DNA from: Ypsolopha sequella
Taxonomy: Eukaryota > Arthropoda > Insecta > Lepidoptera > Ypsolophidae
Assembly: GCA_934047225.1 (NCBI GenBank)
Contig: OW203997.1
Span: 4,078,417-4,142,416 of the forward strand
DNA: 64,000 nt
Reading direction: 5' to 3'
A model generated the notes under the pieces. The model had not been told where the DNA came from. It was given only the letters and a program-made list of their open reading frames with translations, and made no database searches. A program made the translations under genes and the position numbers. Positions 23,213-32,881 of the stretch are shown here, piece by piece (positions within the stretch are counted from its first letter, which is position 1; every line of letters starts with the position of its first letter).

Positions 23213-23590
23213 GCAAGATGGCCTAAGTCTTACTAGAACTCAGATTATAATACGCTTCATTTACCAAAATGAATTGTGGTCGACGAAAACAACACTTTTT
23301 TTATAAGTTTTCATCGAAATAATTCCCTAATATTTTCCCGGGATTTCAGGGTATTTCTGTAAAAATACTTCAAAAGCTACTTGCCAAATTGCATCTAAAT
23401 CGGCTTAGTCATGCGTTTTGAATTCACTGGTTTCGCAATAATGCCTAGTTTACACAGGTCACTAGCCGTCACTAGCCAAATGTAAACAATTGCAAGATGG
23501 TACTTAAAAAATGTAGGTGTTCATGTAGTTGGTTAAAAGACAAATGCGATAAAAAAATAATAAATAATTACGCAAGTTTCTAAACCTGCC
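23213..23590. other. No recognisable gene
   Basis: Unassigned; includes a CACTAGCCGTCACTAGCC direct duplication near 23460. Confidence 0.3.
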
Positions 23591-24035
23591 TTACCGGCCA
23601 GCCACAGCTTCAGGCTTTAAGAGGCACGCCAAGCGGTTCTTCTTGCGACGGCACCGGCGGAGAAAACCAATGTATGAAGTTGTATAGAGCCGGCCATGGG
23701 TCGCCGCTCACGCGTTTTGTCCGGCTTCGAGTAAATTGCGCTCTCGCGACGGCGCGGCGGTGTGCGGGGAGGTGGGCGGTTGAAACCAATGTATGTGCCC
23801 ATAATGTACTCTTTGTATGAGCCTACAGCGCGGTGGTCATAGCTCAGAGCCGCGCCAGTGATCGAGCGCACAGGACGAACCTAGTGTTGAGCGCTTTAAG
23901 CGAGGGAGCGCGCTATACATCCGGCGGTCGAAGGCGCCGACGGGTGTATTGGCAAGGCAAAGCCCTTCGCAAAAACCGCCTGGAAGCGCAGCAAGAAGCG
24001 CCGCCAGAAGTCTGAAGCTATGGCCGAGGGGTTAA
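23591..24035. mobile_element. GC-rich terminal-inverted-repeat element, copy 2
   Basis: Left end GCCACAGCTTCAGGCTTTAA and right end GTCTGAAGCTATGGCCGAGG are inverted. The outermost right bases give TTAACCCCTC on the minus strand, compatible with a piggyBac-like TTAA-CCC terminus. Internally colinear with 14410-14771, plus an extra segment near 23790-23860. ORFs differ between copies and are not called genes. Confidence 0.6.
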
Positions 24036-24040
24036 GGGTC

Positions 24041-24300
24041 CCTCTGCCGCCTCGTGGTCTAGTAGTTCTAGTATTCGACTGCAAATCAGAGGTCACGGGT
24101 TCAAATCCCGTGCGGAAACATTTCATGTTTGTTCTGCGTGCTCCGAAGTACGGCGATAGGGCTCACCACTCATCACTCTGGGATGTAATAATTGTCGATG
24201 AAACGGAGGTGTATGAGTGTGTACTGTGACTTGCATTACACTGTTCGCACTTTTAGAAACACCCTGACACCCCCTCGGGGGTTCATGTCATGACGGTATA
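24041..24300 (+). mobile_element. tRNA-Cys-derived SINE, near complete
   Basis: A-box TGGTCTAGTAG (24055-24065), anticodon-arm-like ATTCGACTGCAAATC with GCA anticodon position as in tRNA-Cys, and B-box GGTTCAAATCC (24098-24108). The acceptor arms do not pair, so it is not a functional tRNA. The body has GAAGTACGGCGATAGGGCTC and the 3' end CCCCCTCGGGGGTTCATGTC, shared with the minus-strand SINE at 18343-18662. Non-autonomous; would rely on a LINE for movement. Confidence 0.75.
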
Positions 24301-24362
24301 TTATTTGCTACAAAAGTTTTTTTGTCTTGACAGACCTCTAAAATCCAAGAAGCATACTTTTG

Positions 24363-24871
24363 TTTAGAGGATGGCATACCCTAGAAACTTTTTTTATTAC
24401 CCGTCCAGCACAATAAGTCTAATGGCAAAGACCTTATTTGCTTTTCATAGAGGCGATTATATGTTGGCTCTTTGGCCTCTTTTTCTTGGACACGTAAACT
24501 AGTGATTACGCAGCGAAACAACAAATTGGTGTGTTTTTAGCTAATACTGAAATATTTTGTAGGGAAAAAAATATTGGATTTAGGTAAAATCCCTTCATAT
24601 TTCTATTGCCTATTTTATAAAAAAAAACCAAGTTGATCTTTTAACCGCGTTTTTGAAACGAACGTTTGAAAACCAAAAAAAAAAGAAGGTGGAATACCTT
24701 TTTTTTTTGACAAAGGTATAAATCTTAATACATTGTTTATAGGTGGAATCCCTAGATAAAAGATCGATCAATTAAATATATCTTCTTCAATATGAGGAGA
24801 GACCTAGTTTCTTCCAATGAACCCTTGAAAACCTGGTGTTGTTGATGTTCTAGCGTCAGGTGTCCCGTAAA
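24363..24871 (+). mobile_element. TTAAGAGGATGG element, copy 2
   Basis: Starts TTTAGAGGATGGCATACCC and ends ATGTTCTAGCGTC..CCCGTAA. Colinear along its full length with 29687-30188. Its terminal TTAA is mutated on both sides. Non-coding. Confidence 0.7.
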
Positions 24872-25274
24872 GGAACTAAATCGCTTGTCATCATTAATAT
24901 AGTCCCTCCATAATATTTACTATTGCATCAAATCATCGAATCAATGTTGATAGATAGACAGCCACGCGCTCCCATTTTGTTACTTCTTGTTGGTAATTTC
25001 GGTGTAATGACATGACATAATGAATCTTCATCTAATGGTGATTGCTCAGATCGAACATGCTGCGCATGACAAAAAAGGTGGTGTTACTATTCTAGAGTCA
25101 TATTATAGAGGTATGATATACTGCGTATTATGTTATCGACCAAATCTGATTTTAAGATTAACTAGTTTGGCCTAGGCTGTACTAGATTTTCGGAAGTCCT
25201 GCAGCGCAGAAGAGAGTCGGTACGTTAGGTTTTTTTATGACCACCCAAAACTAGTTTGGCCAAAGATCAAGTTC
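24872..25274. other. No recognisable gene
   Basis: AT-rich spacer before the twins pseudogene; nothing assigned. Confidence 0.35.
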
Positions 25275-25571
25275 ATATATCTTGTTGATCATAATCTCTT
25301 CTATCTCGAGGGACTTGAAGTAATCGAACTCTGGCTCGTGGGACTGGAAGGTCGAGTAGACGTTGTACTCTTCCTTCTTCGGCACGCATTGTTTCGATGC
25401 CGGGTCTCTCTGAAATATAACAACTCGTCCACCCTTGTCCCCAGTGGCCAGTAGCTATCCGTCGTGGTTGAACTCCAAGCAGGAGATGAGATCTGCTTCC
25501 GTCACGTCGTCCTCGAGCGTGCTCTTCACCTGGCTGAGACAACACGTCGTCTCACCACCATTGCCGGCCAT
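25275..25571 (-). pseudogene. tws: PP2A B55 regulatory subunit pseudogene, N-terminal part
   Basis: The minus strand from ATG at 25571 reads MAGNGGETTCCLSQVKSTLE, then DDVTEADLISCLEFNHDG, stop, [15 protein letters not shown], ..[18 protein letters not shown] and ..SLEIEE..INKI. This is the N-terminus and first WD repeat of the B55/PR55 regulatory subunit of protein phosphatase 2A (twins in flies, PPP2R2 in vertebrates). That subunit selects substrates for the phosphatase and acts in mitotic exit and cell-fate control. An in-frame TAG (25455-25457) replaces a Glu codon found in intact B55. Homology ends near INKI; no splice continuation is found. The C-terminal part lies 88 bp away on the opposite strand, so the locus is rearranged. 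Confidence 0.85.
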
Positions 25572-25659
25572 GACGAAGCCCAAATTTGTGTGATGTTTTA
25601 GCAAAATTTTCTGGTGTTTGTGTAATTAAACTATTGAACTTTTTAACGTTATTGTGCAG

Positions 25660-26229
25660 GACTTTGTCAAGCTGTTCTAGGAGCCCGAGGGCCCGCACGC
25701 GAGGCCTTTCTTCTCCGAGATCATCTCCTCCATCTTGGACGTCAAGCTCAGCAACTCGGTATGATATATGATGTCCCGCGACTATTTAGGTTTCAAAGTA
25801 TGGGATCTTAGAATGGAAACTAAACCTGTAGAGACAGTGCATGAGTATCTCCACTCGAAGCTGTGCTTGATGTACGAGAACGGCTGCATCTTCGACAAGT
25901 TCGAGTGCTGCTGGAGCGGCAACGACCAGTGGCTGATGACCGGCTCCTACAACGGGTTCTTTAGGTTATTCGAGCGTGTGGGTGCAGGCGTGGGTGGCGG
26001 GCGTCGCAACGAGCTGACGCTGGAGGCATCGCGCGAGGCGGCCGCTCGTCCGCTACAGCCGCTCTAGGCAAAGCGTGTCACCACCACCGCCAAGAGGAAG
26101 AAGGACGAGATCAGTGTGGACTGCCTGGACTTCAACAAGAAGATCCTGCACACGGCGTGGCACCCACACGAGAGCATCATCGCTGTCGCCGCCACCAACA
26201 ATCTGTTCATTATGCAAGACAAGTTCTAG
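25660..26229 (+). pseudogene. tws: PP2A B55 regulatory subunit pseudogene, C-terminal part
   Basis: One plus-strand frame reads ..FFSEIISSILDVKLSNS.., ..[20 protein letters not shown].., ..ELTLEASRE.., ..[19 protein letters not shown].. and ends ..[14 protein letters not shown] stop (26227-26229). This is the C-terminal third of B55 with its usual last residues. Three in-frame stops interrupt it (TAG 25678-25680, TGA 25762-25764, TAG 26065-26067), yet no frameshift occurs over 570 bp. A Gly/Val-rich insertion sits after the ..FFRLFER segment, and the residues YP are missing from the usual ETYPVHEYL. A possible acceptor (TTGTGCAG) precedes the block at 25659. The middle WD repeats are absent. 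Transcription cannot make a B55 protein from this arrangement. Confidence 0.9.
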
Positions 26230-27649
26230 GTGGGGAGGGTTGGGGGGGCCGCCGACATTTACACGCTGCCACTCGAGTTGTACGATGTGTGGGCCCGGCG
26301 CGGCGCTCAATTCGACTATTGGAAATGGTGATTCAATCGTTAGACTTTTGATTTTTAATCACTTTTTCTAGCGCCACACGGTGTTAAAGCGTTTAGCACA
26401 GATTTGCAGTTGGTAAGGAAAAAAAGCACAGTTTTGTCACTTATCCATTGAATATCACTGACATCGTTCGTCGGTAATCGTTTGAAATATGCAAATTAAA
26501 GCAAAACTGCTTCTGAGATGTAAAACTAAGCTCAAATTAGCGAAATCTGTCGGCAGCCAACTTAGAATGAACAAATGTATGTATTGTAATAGATGTCTTC
26601 AGTAAAGGATGAAGAAGTCACGGTTGAAATCAAACGTATGGTCGACGTATACCTTCTAAATTACGTAGCAATCTCTTTTGGACTTTATCCCGTTCCAAAA
26701 AAGGACAACCAACACTTTACTACAGCCTACTCTCACAAAAGTATTTGTTGAGATTTGATATTAATGTGACCAGCTATGTGATTATCATTTTCAAACTTTT
26801 GCATGCAGATTATTTTTTTTGACACAATGTGTAGTGTAAAAGATAGTTTTAATAACGATTTAATTGTCGGTATTGAATCATTGCACCACAATCAGGAGTA
26901 AAATCGTTACCCGGTCACAACAGTCAAGTGAGTAAGTACGAGTACCATTGCTTCCATATACCTATCATCCAATTTGTACATTTTCATACAAATATGATAA
27001 TCACACAGTTAGATCGCGTTATCTAAGGCCGTTGTTTGTACTCTGAATATAATTTATACGCTTTTCATACTTAAGGTTCTAAGCGATAATTAAGTATTTA
27101 TTGTTTTAATGAAAAAAAGGGAAACGTTGAAGATTCCAGTTGAACTAAACCCGTGCGGAAATGAGATTAATAAAATGTTATTCAAAAATACAGCGAAATT
27201 ATGTCTTAACTTGACGATCAGTGACAAAAAACAACATATGACGTACAGTTTGGCTGGTACTCCATTCAGACTATTTTTTTGACAAATAAACCGTGATATG
27301 CATGTTTTCATATATTTCCAATAAATTTGACAGCCTGATTAATATTTACACCGTCATTATACGAAAAACGAAAACACAAATAAGTTTATACTTTTAAGTA
27401 AAACGAATCACAGGGTCACTTTTCAGGCATGTGCCTTAGATGAGTATTTTTATTACTTTTTTTTTATTCATTCCTTATTTATTTTTATATATATTTACTA
27501 TGTATTTCTGGACTTGGACAACATTGATGTACAGAACTATATATATTTGTGCTTAGAATTGTAAAATAAATATAAAAAAATATTGTTTCACAATATTTGA
27601 ATGATTTGTTAATAATAAACATAGTTTATATACACATATACACTTCATC
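26230..27649. other. No recognisable gene
   Basis: AT-rich; short ORFs without motifs. Nothing repeated elsewhere in the window was noticed. Confidence 0.35.
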
Positions 27650-28009
27650 CTTCCATCAGCCAATTCGTCCACTGCTGGACATAAGCCTATCCAGGAATTT
27701 GCCAATCCCGGCGGCGGTCATCCTGGAAGATTTGCCCATACTCACACACGCTGGGCAGGCGGGTTGGTGAGCGCGGTGCCGGAACCCTCGCACCAGTGAC
27801 GCCGCTGCCCGTCACCTGTCTGTTCCATATAGGGCCCGGCTATTAGAGATGGAAATACCGCCATCCATCGGTCCCAGGCATTGTGGGCCTCCTGGTTTTT
27901 TGCCTGTGAGCTGTCCTCTTACTCTCCCCCGAATCACTTCGAGGGGGTCTCCAAGTAAGATGGTAGTACCTCCACAGTCGAGCCCGGCATCAGCTCTACC
28001 ACCTGTTAC
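27650..28009 (-). mobile_element. Non-autonomous RTE-tailed repeat
   Basis: Inverse of the plus-strand copy at 53465-53758. Shared words include GGCAGGCGGGTTGGTGAGCG, CGTCACCTGT.., CTCTCCCCCGAATCACTTCG and AGTCGAGCCCGGCATC. The 3' end (left side here) carries CCACTGCTGGACATAAGCCT, the lepidopteran RTE tail. Probably a SINE-like passenger using RTE machinery. The ORFs in it are antisense artefacts. Confidence 0.65.
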
Positions 28010-28010
28010 A

Positions 28011-28135
28011 CTTAATAAAATAAAATGCAAGTAAATGTGAGATATATTTCGGGTCCTATCCCGGGTTTGGTATCAGTCACAATCTGATAGGGCCCGAAAT
28101 ATATCTCACATTTACTTGCATTTTATTTTATTAAG
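28011..28135. mobile_element. 125-bp palindromic element
   Basis: CTTAATAAAATAAAATGCAA.. (from 28011) pairs over about 42 bp with ..TTGCATTTTATTTTATTAAG (to 28135). It abuts the RTE-tailed repeat without spacer. Non-coding. Confidence 0.65.
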
Positions 28136-28869
28136 TTTATATAATACCTATATATATATACAGTGTGTCCCTCGTACAAGTGCACATCCGAAAAGGGGTG
28201 AAACTAGACCTTATTTTATCGACAAAAATATGTGTTTTTTTTAGAAAATCTTTGTTCATGGAAACACTGTATATAAACTACATTTAATGACAAACTAGTC
28301 AATTAATAACGTTTATTTGCATATTGTTAAAAATTAACAAAAACCTATCTGGAAGTAAGTACCTCGCATCTCGCATAGGGAATGTGATAATTATGTTCAG
28401 AACGTGACGTAACGTTCAGTACGACATTTTTTAACGAATGATTATTTGATTTCCGATTATAGATTTGTATAATTTTTATTCGTACCTAATAAGTTGTTTT
28501 TATTCATGAAAAATTAATGGTTATTTGATCGGAATAAACGACATGCTTACAGGTCGCGGCACGGTTTTTGACTGCTCGGCGAAAGTGGTGGGGGACTAGC
28601 GAATGTGTTCATTCGTGCACAAAATAACTAAGTGCGATAGAGAAAAAATGACTAGCGCAGACAAGGTCAGACCTCATAAACCGTTCCGCTACCTGTATGT
28701 GAATGCGCTGCCATCACTGACTTTATTATTTATAAAATGTGCATTTATTGACAGATTTGAATTTCTGCAGCAGCGTAAAGAGGCGGCATAAGAAGTATCC
28801 ACATAAATCATTTACGGTTGTATCTCTGGCACAACTCGCTGATTTTTATAGTATATGCAAAGTATTTTT
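28136..28869. other. No gene; possible transposon terminus at 28163
   Basis: ACAGTGTGTCCCTCGTACAA near 28161 resembles the CAGTGTGTC-type ends of common insect elements, but no partner end was found. Otherwise unassigned. Confidence 0.3.
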
Positions 28870-28945
28870 AACCACCGCTAGCTCAGCTTGTACAACAACG
28901 CCCGTTTCAAAATCTTGGGATTCAAGTACAAATCCTGCCGGAAAA
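28870..28945 (+). repeat. Diverged tRNA-like SINE head
   Basis: CCACCGCTAGCTCAGCTTGT (A-box-like) and GGGATTCAAGTACAAATCC (B-box-like) are in tRNA-like order with degraded stems. Likely an old SINE head. Confidence 0.35.
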
Positions 28946-29549
28946 CACCAAATTCTTAGCGTTGATGTGCTTGGTATTTATACTGTGCATACTAAACGGT
29001 AAAACGTGGGTGTGCGAGTGTTGACGGTTCCAGTCACAGTCAACGGTAACTCTTCTAAAACATATTACCACATTTTTTTTTTGGATAAAAACAACAAACT
29101 ATCAACAACATTCATTCCGCTTTTGAATCTTATTTTGCCTTTACGCATCTCTGCGCAAACGCAGCCGTCTCGTAAAAGCACATAAATATAAATGTCCAAA
29201 GTAACTAGATTGTTTATGCATCTTAAATCTAATGCCATAAAAGTGATTTTCCCTCACTCACAGAGCTAACTAAAACGGTGTAGTCTGGTAAGCTTTACGA
29301 GATTTTGAGATACATTCACAACATCCGGTCGACAATTTATAAACTGGAGATGATTTAAATTTAATTAAACGAGGGTTTTTATTTGCGTTGTTAATCGACA
29401 CCTATGATCAAATTAATTTGCAAATCGTTAAAGTTAATAAGCGCTTCCGATTCAAATAAAAAGTCCCTTGGAGTTAAGTATTGATACAACTTTATGTTTA
29501 GAAATGTTTCCATTCAAAACCAGGTCAAGCTCTATGGTTGGTTAGTTAT
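28946..29549. other. No recognisable gene
   Basis: Unassigned AT-rich DNA. Confidence 0.35.
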
Positions 29550-29686
29550 AGAGTGTGAACTGTGAAATGTAAGTCACAGTCCATACAGTCGGTACACCCG
29601 CGATTATCCGACGATTAAAACCTTTCAACGTGATGCGTGATGGGTGGTGAGCCCTATCGCCCTACTTCGGGCACAAATACAAGGGT
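29550..29686 (-). mobile_element. SINE body, 3' half of a split SINE
   Basis: Matches the body of the SINE at 18343-18662 (AGTGTGAACTGTGAAATG, GGTACACCCGCG, GCCCTACTTCGGGCACAAAT). The 5' head resumes at 30189 after a 502-bp insertion. Confidence 0.7.
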
Positions 29687-30188
29687 TTAAGAGGATGGCA
29701 TACCCTAGCAACTTTTTTTATTACCCGTCCAACACAATAAGTCTCATGGAAAAGACCTTATTTGCTTTTCGAAGAGGCGATTATATGTTGTCTCATTGGC
29801 CTCTTTTTATTAGGCGCGTAATACTAGTGATCACGCAGCGAAACAACAAATTGGTGTGTTTTTAGCTAATACTGAAATATTTTGTAGCGAAAAAAATATT
29901 GGATTTAGGAAACATCCATTCATTTTTCTATTGCCTAATTTATAAAAAAAAAAATCAATATGATATTGATCTTTTTGAAACGAACGTTTGAAAACCAAAA
30001 AAAAAAAAAGGGGGTGGAAAACATTTTTTTTTGACAAAAGTATAAATCTTAATACATTGTTTATAGGTGGAATCCTTAGATAAAAGATCGATAAATCAAA
30101 TATATTTTCTTCAATATGAGGAGAGACCTAGTTTCTTCCAATGAACCCTTGAAAACCTGGTGTTGTTGATGTTCTAGCGTCCCGTTAA
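29687..30188 (+). mobile_element. TTAAGAGGATGG element, copy 3, complete, inserted in a SINE
   Basis: TTAA at both ends (29687-29690, 30185-30188). Left terminus TTAAGAGGATGGCATACCC; right terminus complement TTAACGGGACGCTAGAAC. It splits a minus-strand SINE whose uninterrupted relative (18343-18662) shows the pre-insertion order. This is the best copy for defining the family's ends. Non-coding; it should depend on a transposase in trans. TTAA specificity suggests piggyBac-type, unproven. Confidence 0.75.
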
Positions 30189-30364
30189 GGTCATGCAGTT
30201 TTCCTTACGATGTTTTCCTTCATCGTTAAGCAGGTAATAAGTAAGAACAAACACTATGCACATACATTCTGAAAAAATCATTAGTGCATGCCCGACCGGG
30301 GATCGAACCTTGTTCTTAAGATTGACAGGACAGCGTTCTACCCCTGAACTACCGCTGCGGCTTT
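30189..30364 (-). mobile_element. SINE head, 5' half of the split SINE
   Basis: The minus direction gives GCAGCGGTAGTTCAGGGGTA (A-box), a CCTGTCAATC anticodon-arm region and AGGTTCGATCCCCGG (B-box), then GTGCATAGTGTTTGTTCTTA as in 18343-18662. Confidence 0.7.
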
Positions 30365-30487
30365 TTATACCGCACATACAAGTGAATTAGAGACTATTGG
30401 TCCTATTAGAGGCTAAGCAACATTGTAAATTATAAACCATACCAACGTTCATAGTATAATTGAAGACACTATTCAAAGTCAGCTAAA
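30365..30487. other. Spacer
   Basis: Nothing assigned. Confidence 0.3.
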
Positions 30488-30739
30488 ATGACTGTTGCTT
30501 GCATCGCAAATGGAGATATCATCAGCAAACCGATGACAGAATCCATTAAAGTCGCAGAAATAACTATTACCGTATCAATAAATCTAGAGAACAAAATGGC
30601 GGATCCATTTTCCTGGGAGAAAGCCTGCGAAAGTCCGTCGGATCACGACTCAGGGCTGCAAAAACAGATGACCAGTTCCTTGCGGATAATGGGTTCAGTT
30701 TATGTATTGAGATCAGATAGGAATACAAATATATCTTGA
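30488..30739 (+). CDS. Hypothetical 83-codon ORF
   Basis: An ATG-initiated ORF with balanced composition (..NLENKMADPFSWEKACES.., ..SDHDSGLQKQM..) that does not overlap any repeat recognised in the window. No known motif, no signal peptide or membrane segment, no convincing splice sites. It could be an isolated exon of an unrecognised gene or a chance ORF. Confidence 0.15.
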   Translation: MTVACIANGDIISKPMTESIKVAEITITVSINLENKMADPFSWEKACESPSDHDSGLQKQMTSSLRIMGSVYVLRSDRNTNIS

Positions 30740-30971
30740 AACAATATTGGTACTCACCTTCTTATATAAATCAGGTAGTCTCCTGAATTTTTGCCTATCG
30801 TATTTGCCAATTACTATTTGGTAATCCACAACTCAGAGAGCAAATTCAAATTTTAACAAATTACAAAAGATTATATTCATTTTAGTTTAAATTTGAATAC
30901 AACTGTATAAAATGGCCAGTAGCGCCATCTCTTGCCGAGTAGGTTGAACAATCTCTACAGTAGCAGAAAGT

Positions 30972-31005
30972 TCCATCCATCCATCAGCCTGTGTTCGTTC
31001 ACTTC
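30972..31005 (-). repeat. RTE tail fragment
   Basis: CCATCCATCCATCAGCCTGT then TTCGTTCACTTC is the tip of the RTE/RTE-tailed repeat 3' end, with its GGAT-type tail, on the minus strand. Confidence 0.5.
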
Positions 31006-31023
31006 AATATTTCGACACAATTT

Positions 31024-31270
31024 TTAGGGTTCCGTGGTACCTAAGAGGTACAAAAGGAACCTTTATGGTGAGACTCCGTTGTCCATCCGTCCCTATGTCA
31101 CAGCCTCATAACTTTAGCACTGTTAAAGATAAAGACTTGAAATTTGGCACAATAATACCATTAATTTGCCCACATCATGGTAATATACGGTAATTGCAGG
31201 AAAAATATAGCGGTTGAGAAATTCACGAAAACAAAATGACAAATATTCCAAAACTGTTGCATTACGGAAC
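31024..31270 (+). repeat. GGTTCCGT-family repeat, internally deleted
   Basis: AGGGTTCCGTGGTACCTAAG head shared with 19076, with a short tail GAGAAATTCACGAAAACAAA and ATTACGGAACC. The middle of the long copy is missing. Confidence 0.65.
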
Positions 31271-31316
31271 CAGTTTTTTTCAACTAGATGATTGTGTCGA
31301 TTGAGTGTAAGACGTT

Positions 31317-31429
31317 TTAACTTATTTGACAGCACTAAACATAATTTAAGTATTCCGTCTTTTTCTTTCTGTATCGAAAACACAAAGACAGGACGCTTAA
31401 AATAAGGTTAGTCCTGTCAAATAAGTTAA
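31317..31429. mobile_element. 113-bp TTAA MITE with perfect 16-bp inverted ends
   Basis: TTAACTTATTTGACAG (31317-31332) and CTGTCAAATAAGTTAA (31414-31429) are perfect inverted repeats ending in TTAA. The right TTAA is also the start of the next element. Confidence 0.7.
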
Positions 31430-31639
31430 GATGTATCGATTTCAACGATACAAGGGCAAGTTTTGAAGTTATTTATCTGCTGTTCTAAAGAAGTCACAAG
31501 TTAAATAAATTAGTATAACAATTTTGTATTGATTTAAAACCGACATTTTGTCATTTTTGCTCGGTTCCATCCCTCTCGCACTGCGGGTCTTTCCGCCTGG
31601 AGTAACGGGTACCTTTGCACAGATGATACACCACCTTAA
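31426..31639 (-). mobile_element. Internally deleted TTAAGGnGATAT element
   Basis: Ends TTAAGATGTATCG and ..GATACACCACCTTAA (TTAA 31636-31639). It retains GAAGTTATTTATCTGCTG and CGCACTGCGGGTCTTTC as in 35452-35875 but lacks the middle. Non-coding. Confidence 0.7.
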
Positions 31640-32197
31640 GTCGTGTTACACGGAATCAACACCAATGTATTATAATTACATATTATATAACATCCATATA
31701 ACTTGCGTTAAATAAATATTTGAACAAGATCATTTCCTAAAATGTAAAATCTGATCTTCAATTTGCTGATCACTTAGGAAAAGTCAATAAAAACAAACAG
31801 GGCGGTATTTTATTTGTGTTATTTCTTAATTAAAGTGCACCGATTGAATCAAGTTATTTGTCTTTTCTGACAGACTCCATTCATTTTGGCACAGTAATAA
31901 CGCTTCGAAAGCCGCACCCCTTAAGTCAATCCTTGAAGCTTTCGAACGAGCTTTCATTTCCAATTTTGGACAATGTTGGGCGTGAAAAAAATCTTTCAAT
32001 ATAGTTCTCAATAAAATAAGTTGTGACAGGAAGAAATTTCTTTTAGCAAAAAGACAGCCATTGTTGTCTTTGAAATGGTATTTTTTTCATATTAATATAA
32101 AGTGTAGATAATCATATATCATTAAATGAAATTGTGTGCTTTATTTATTGACCATTCTGAACAATTCAGTCTTTTTAGATTTAAAAAAGGACCACAT
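31640..32197. other. No recognisable gene
   Basis: Unassigned AT-rich DNA. Confidence 0.35.
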
Positions 32198-32691
32198 GAT
32201 CTGATCCCAGAACATGAACAAAGCCAGACTTTCGTGGGTTGTTTGGAAGAAATTAGGTCTCTCCTTATATTGAAAAAAATTCATTTGTTTTGTTAATAAC
32301 AAATAACGTACTAATAAGCAATGTCTTGAGATATATACTTTTGTACCTAAAAAAAAACATATATTCTAACTTATTTTTTTGGTTTTTAAACGACCCGCAG
32401 AAGAACGCGGTTAAAGGATCGACTGGATTTTTTTTCATAAATAGGAAATAAAAAAAAACTCAGTTAACTGAAATTCAATATTTTTTTGCCTACATAATAT
32501 TTCTGTATTAGCTTAAAACACTCCAATTTGTTGTTTCGCTGCATCATTATTAGTATTACGAGTCCAAGAAAAAGAAGCCAAATAGCCAACATATAATCGC
32601 CTCTATCAAAAGCAAATAAAGTCTTTAACAATGAACTGATTGTGCTGGACGGTTAATAAAAAAAGTTGCTAAGGTAGGCCATACTCTTATA
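32198..32691 (-). mobile_element. TTAAGAGGATGG element, copy 4 (inverted, diverged)
   Basis: The reverse complement is colinear with 24363-24871 and 29687-30188: AGTATGGCC..CTTAGCAAC at the right end, AAGGAGAGACCTAATTTCTTCC near the left. More substitutions than the other copies; termini eroded. Confidence 0.65.
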
Positions 32692-32881
32692 CTTACTCTA
32701 AAGGCAGATTGAGCCCCTCATTTTGCATCAATCAAAACTGAACTCTACGACTCGGTATATATTTTCGACGGACTAAATAAATGACGTGGAAGTTAGTGCA
32801 AATGCACTTATTTATATATAGGTATGTAATAATAATAATAATAATATGTGTGTGGGAAAAATACAAAATATCCCTTGCAAA
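32692..32881. repeat. Spacer with (AAT)n microsatellite
   Basis: A run of AAT units at about 32827-32846; nothing else seen. Confidence 0.5.

Noticed and set aside
24041..24115. Possible functional tRNA-Cys gene
   Set aside because: Good A and B boxes and a GCA anticodon arm, but acceptor-stem strands do not pair and SINE body sequence follows directly.
25768..26067. A standalone 99-aa protein gene
   Set aside because: It is the middle of the B55 C-terminal pseudogene between two of its in-frame stops.
27812..28034. ORFs on both strands near 27.9 kb
   Set aside because: They fall in the RTE-tailed repeat and run into the palindrome; the inverted copy at 53465 does not keep them open.
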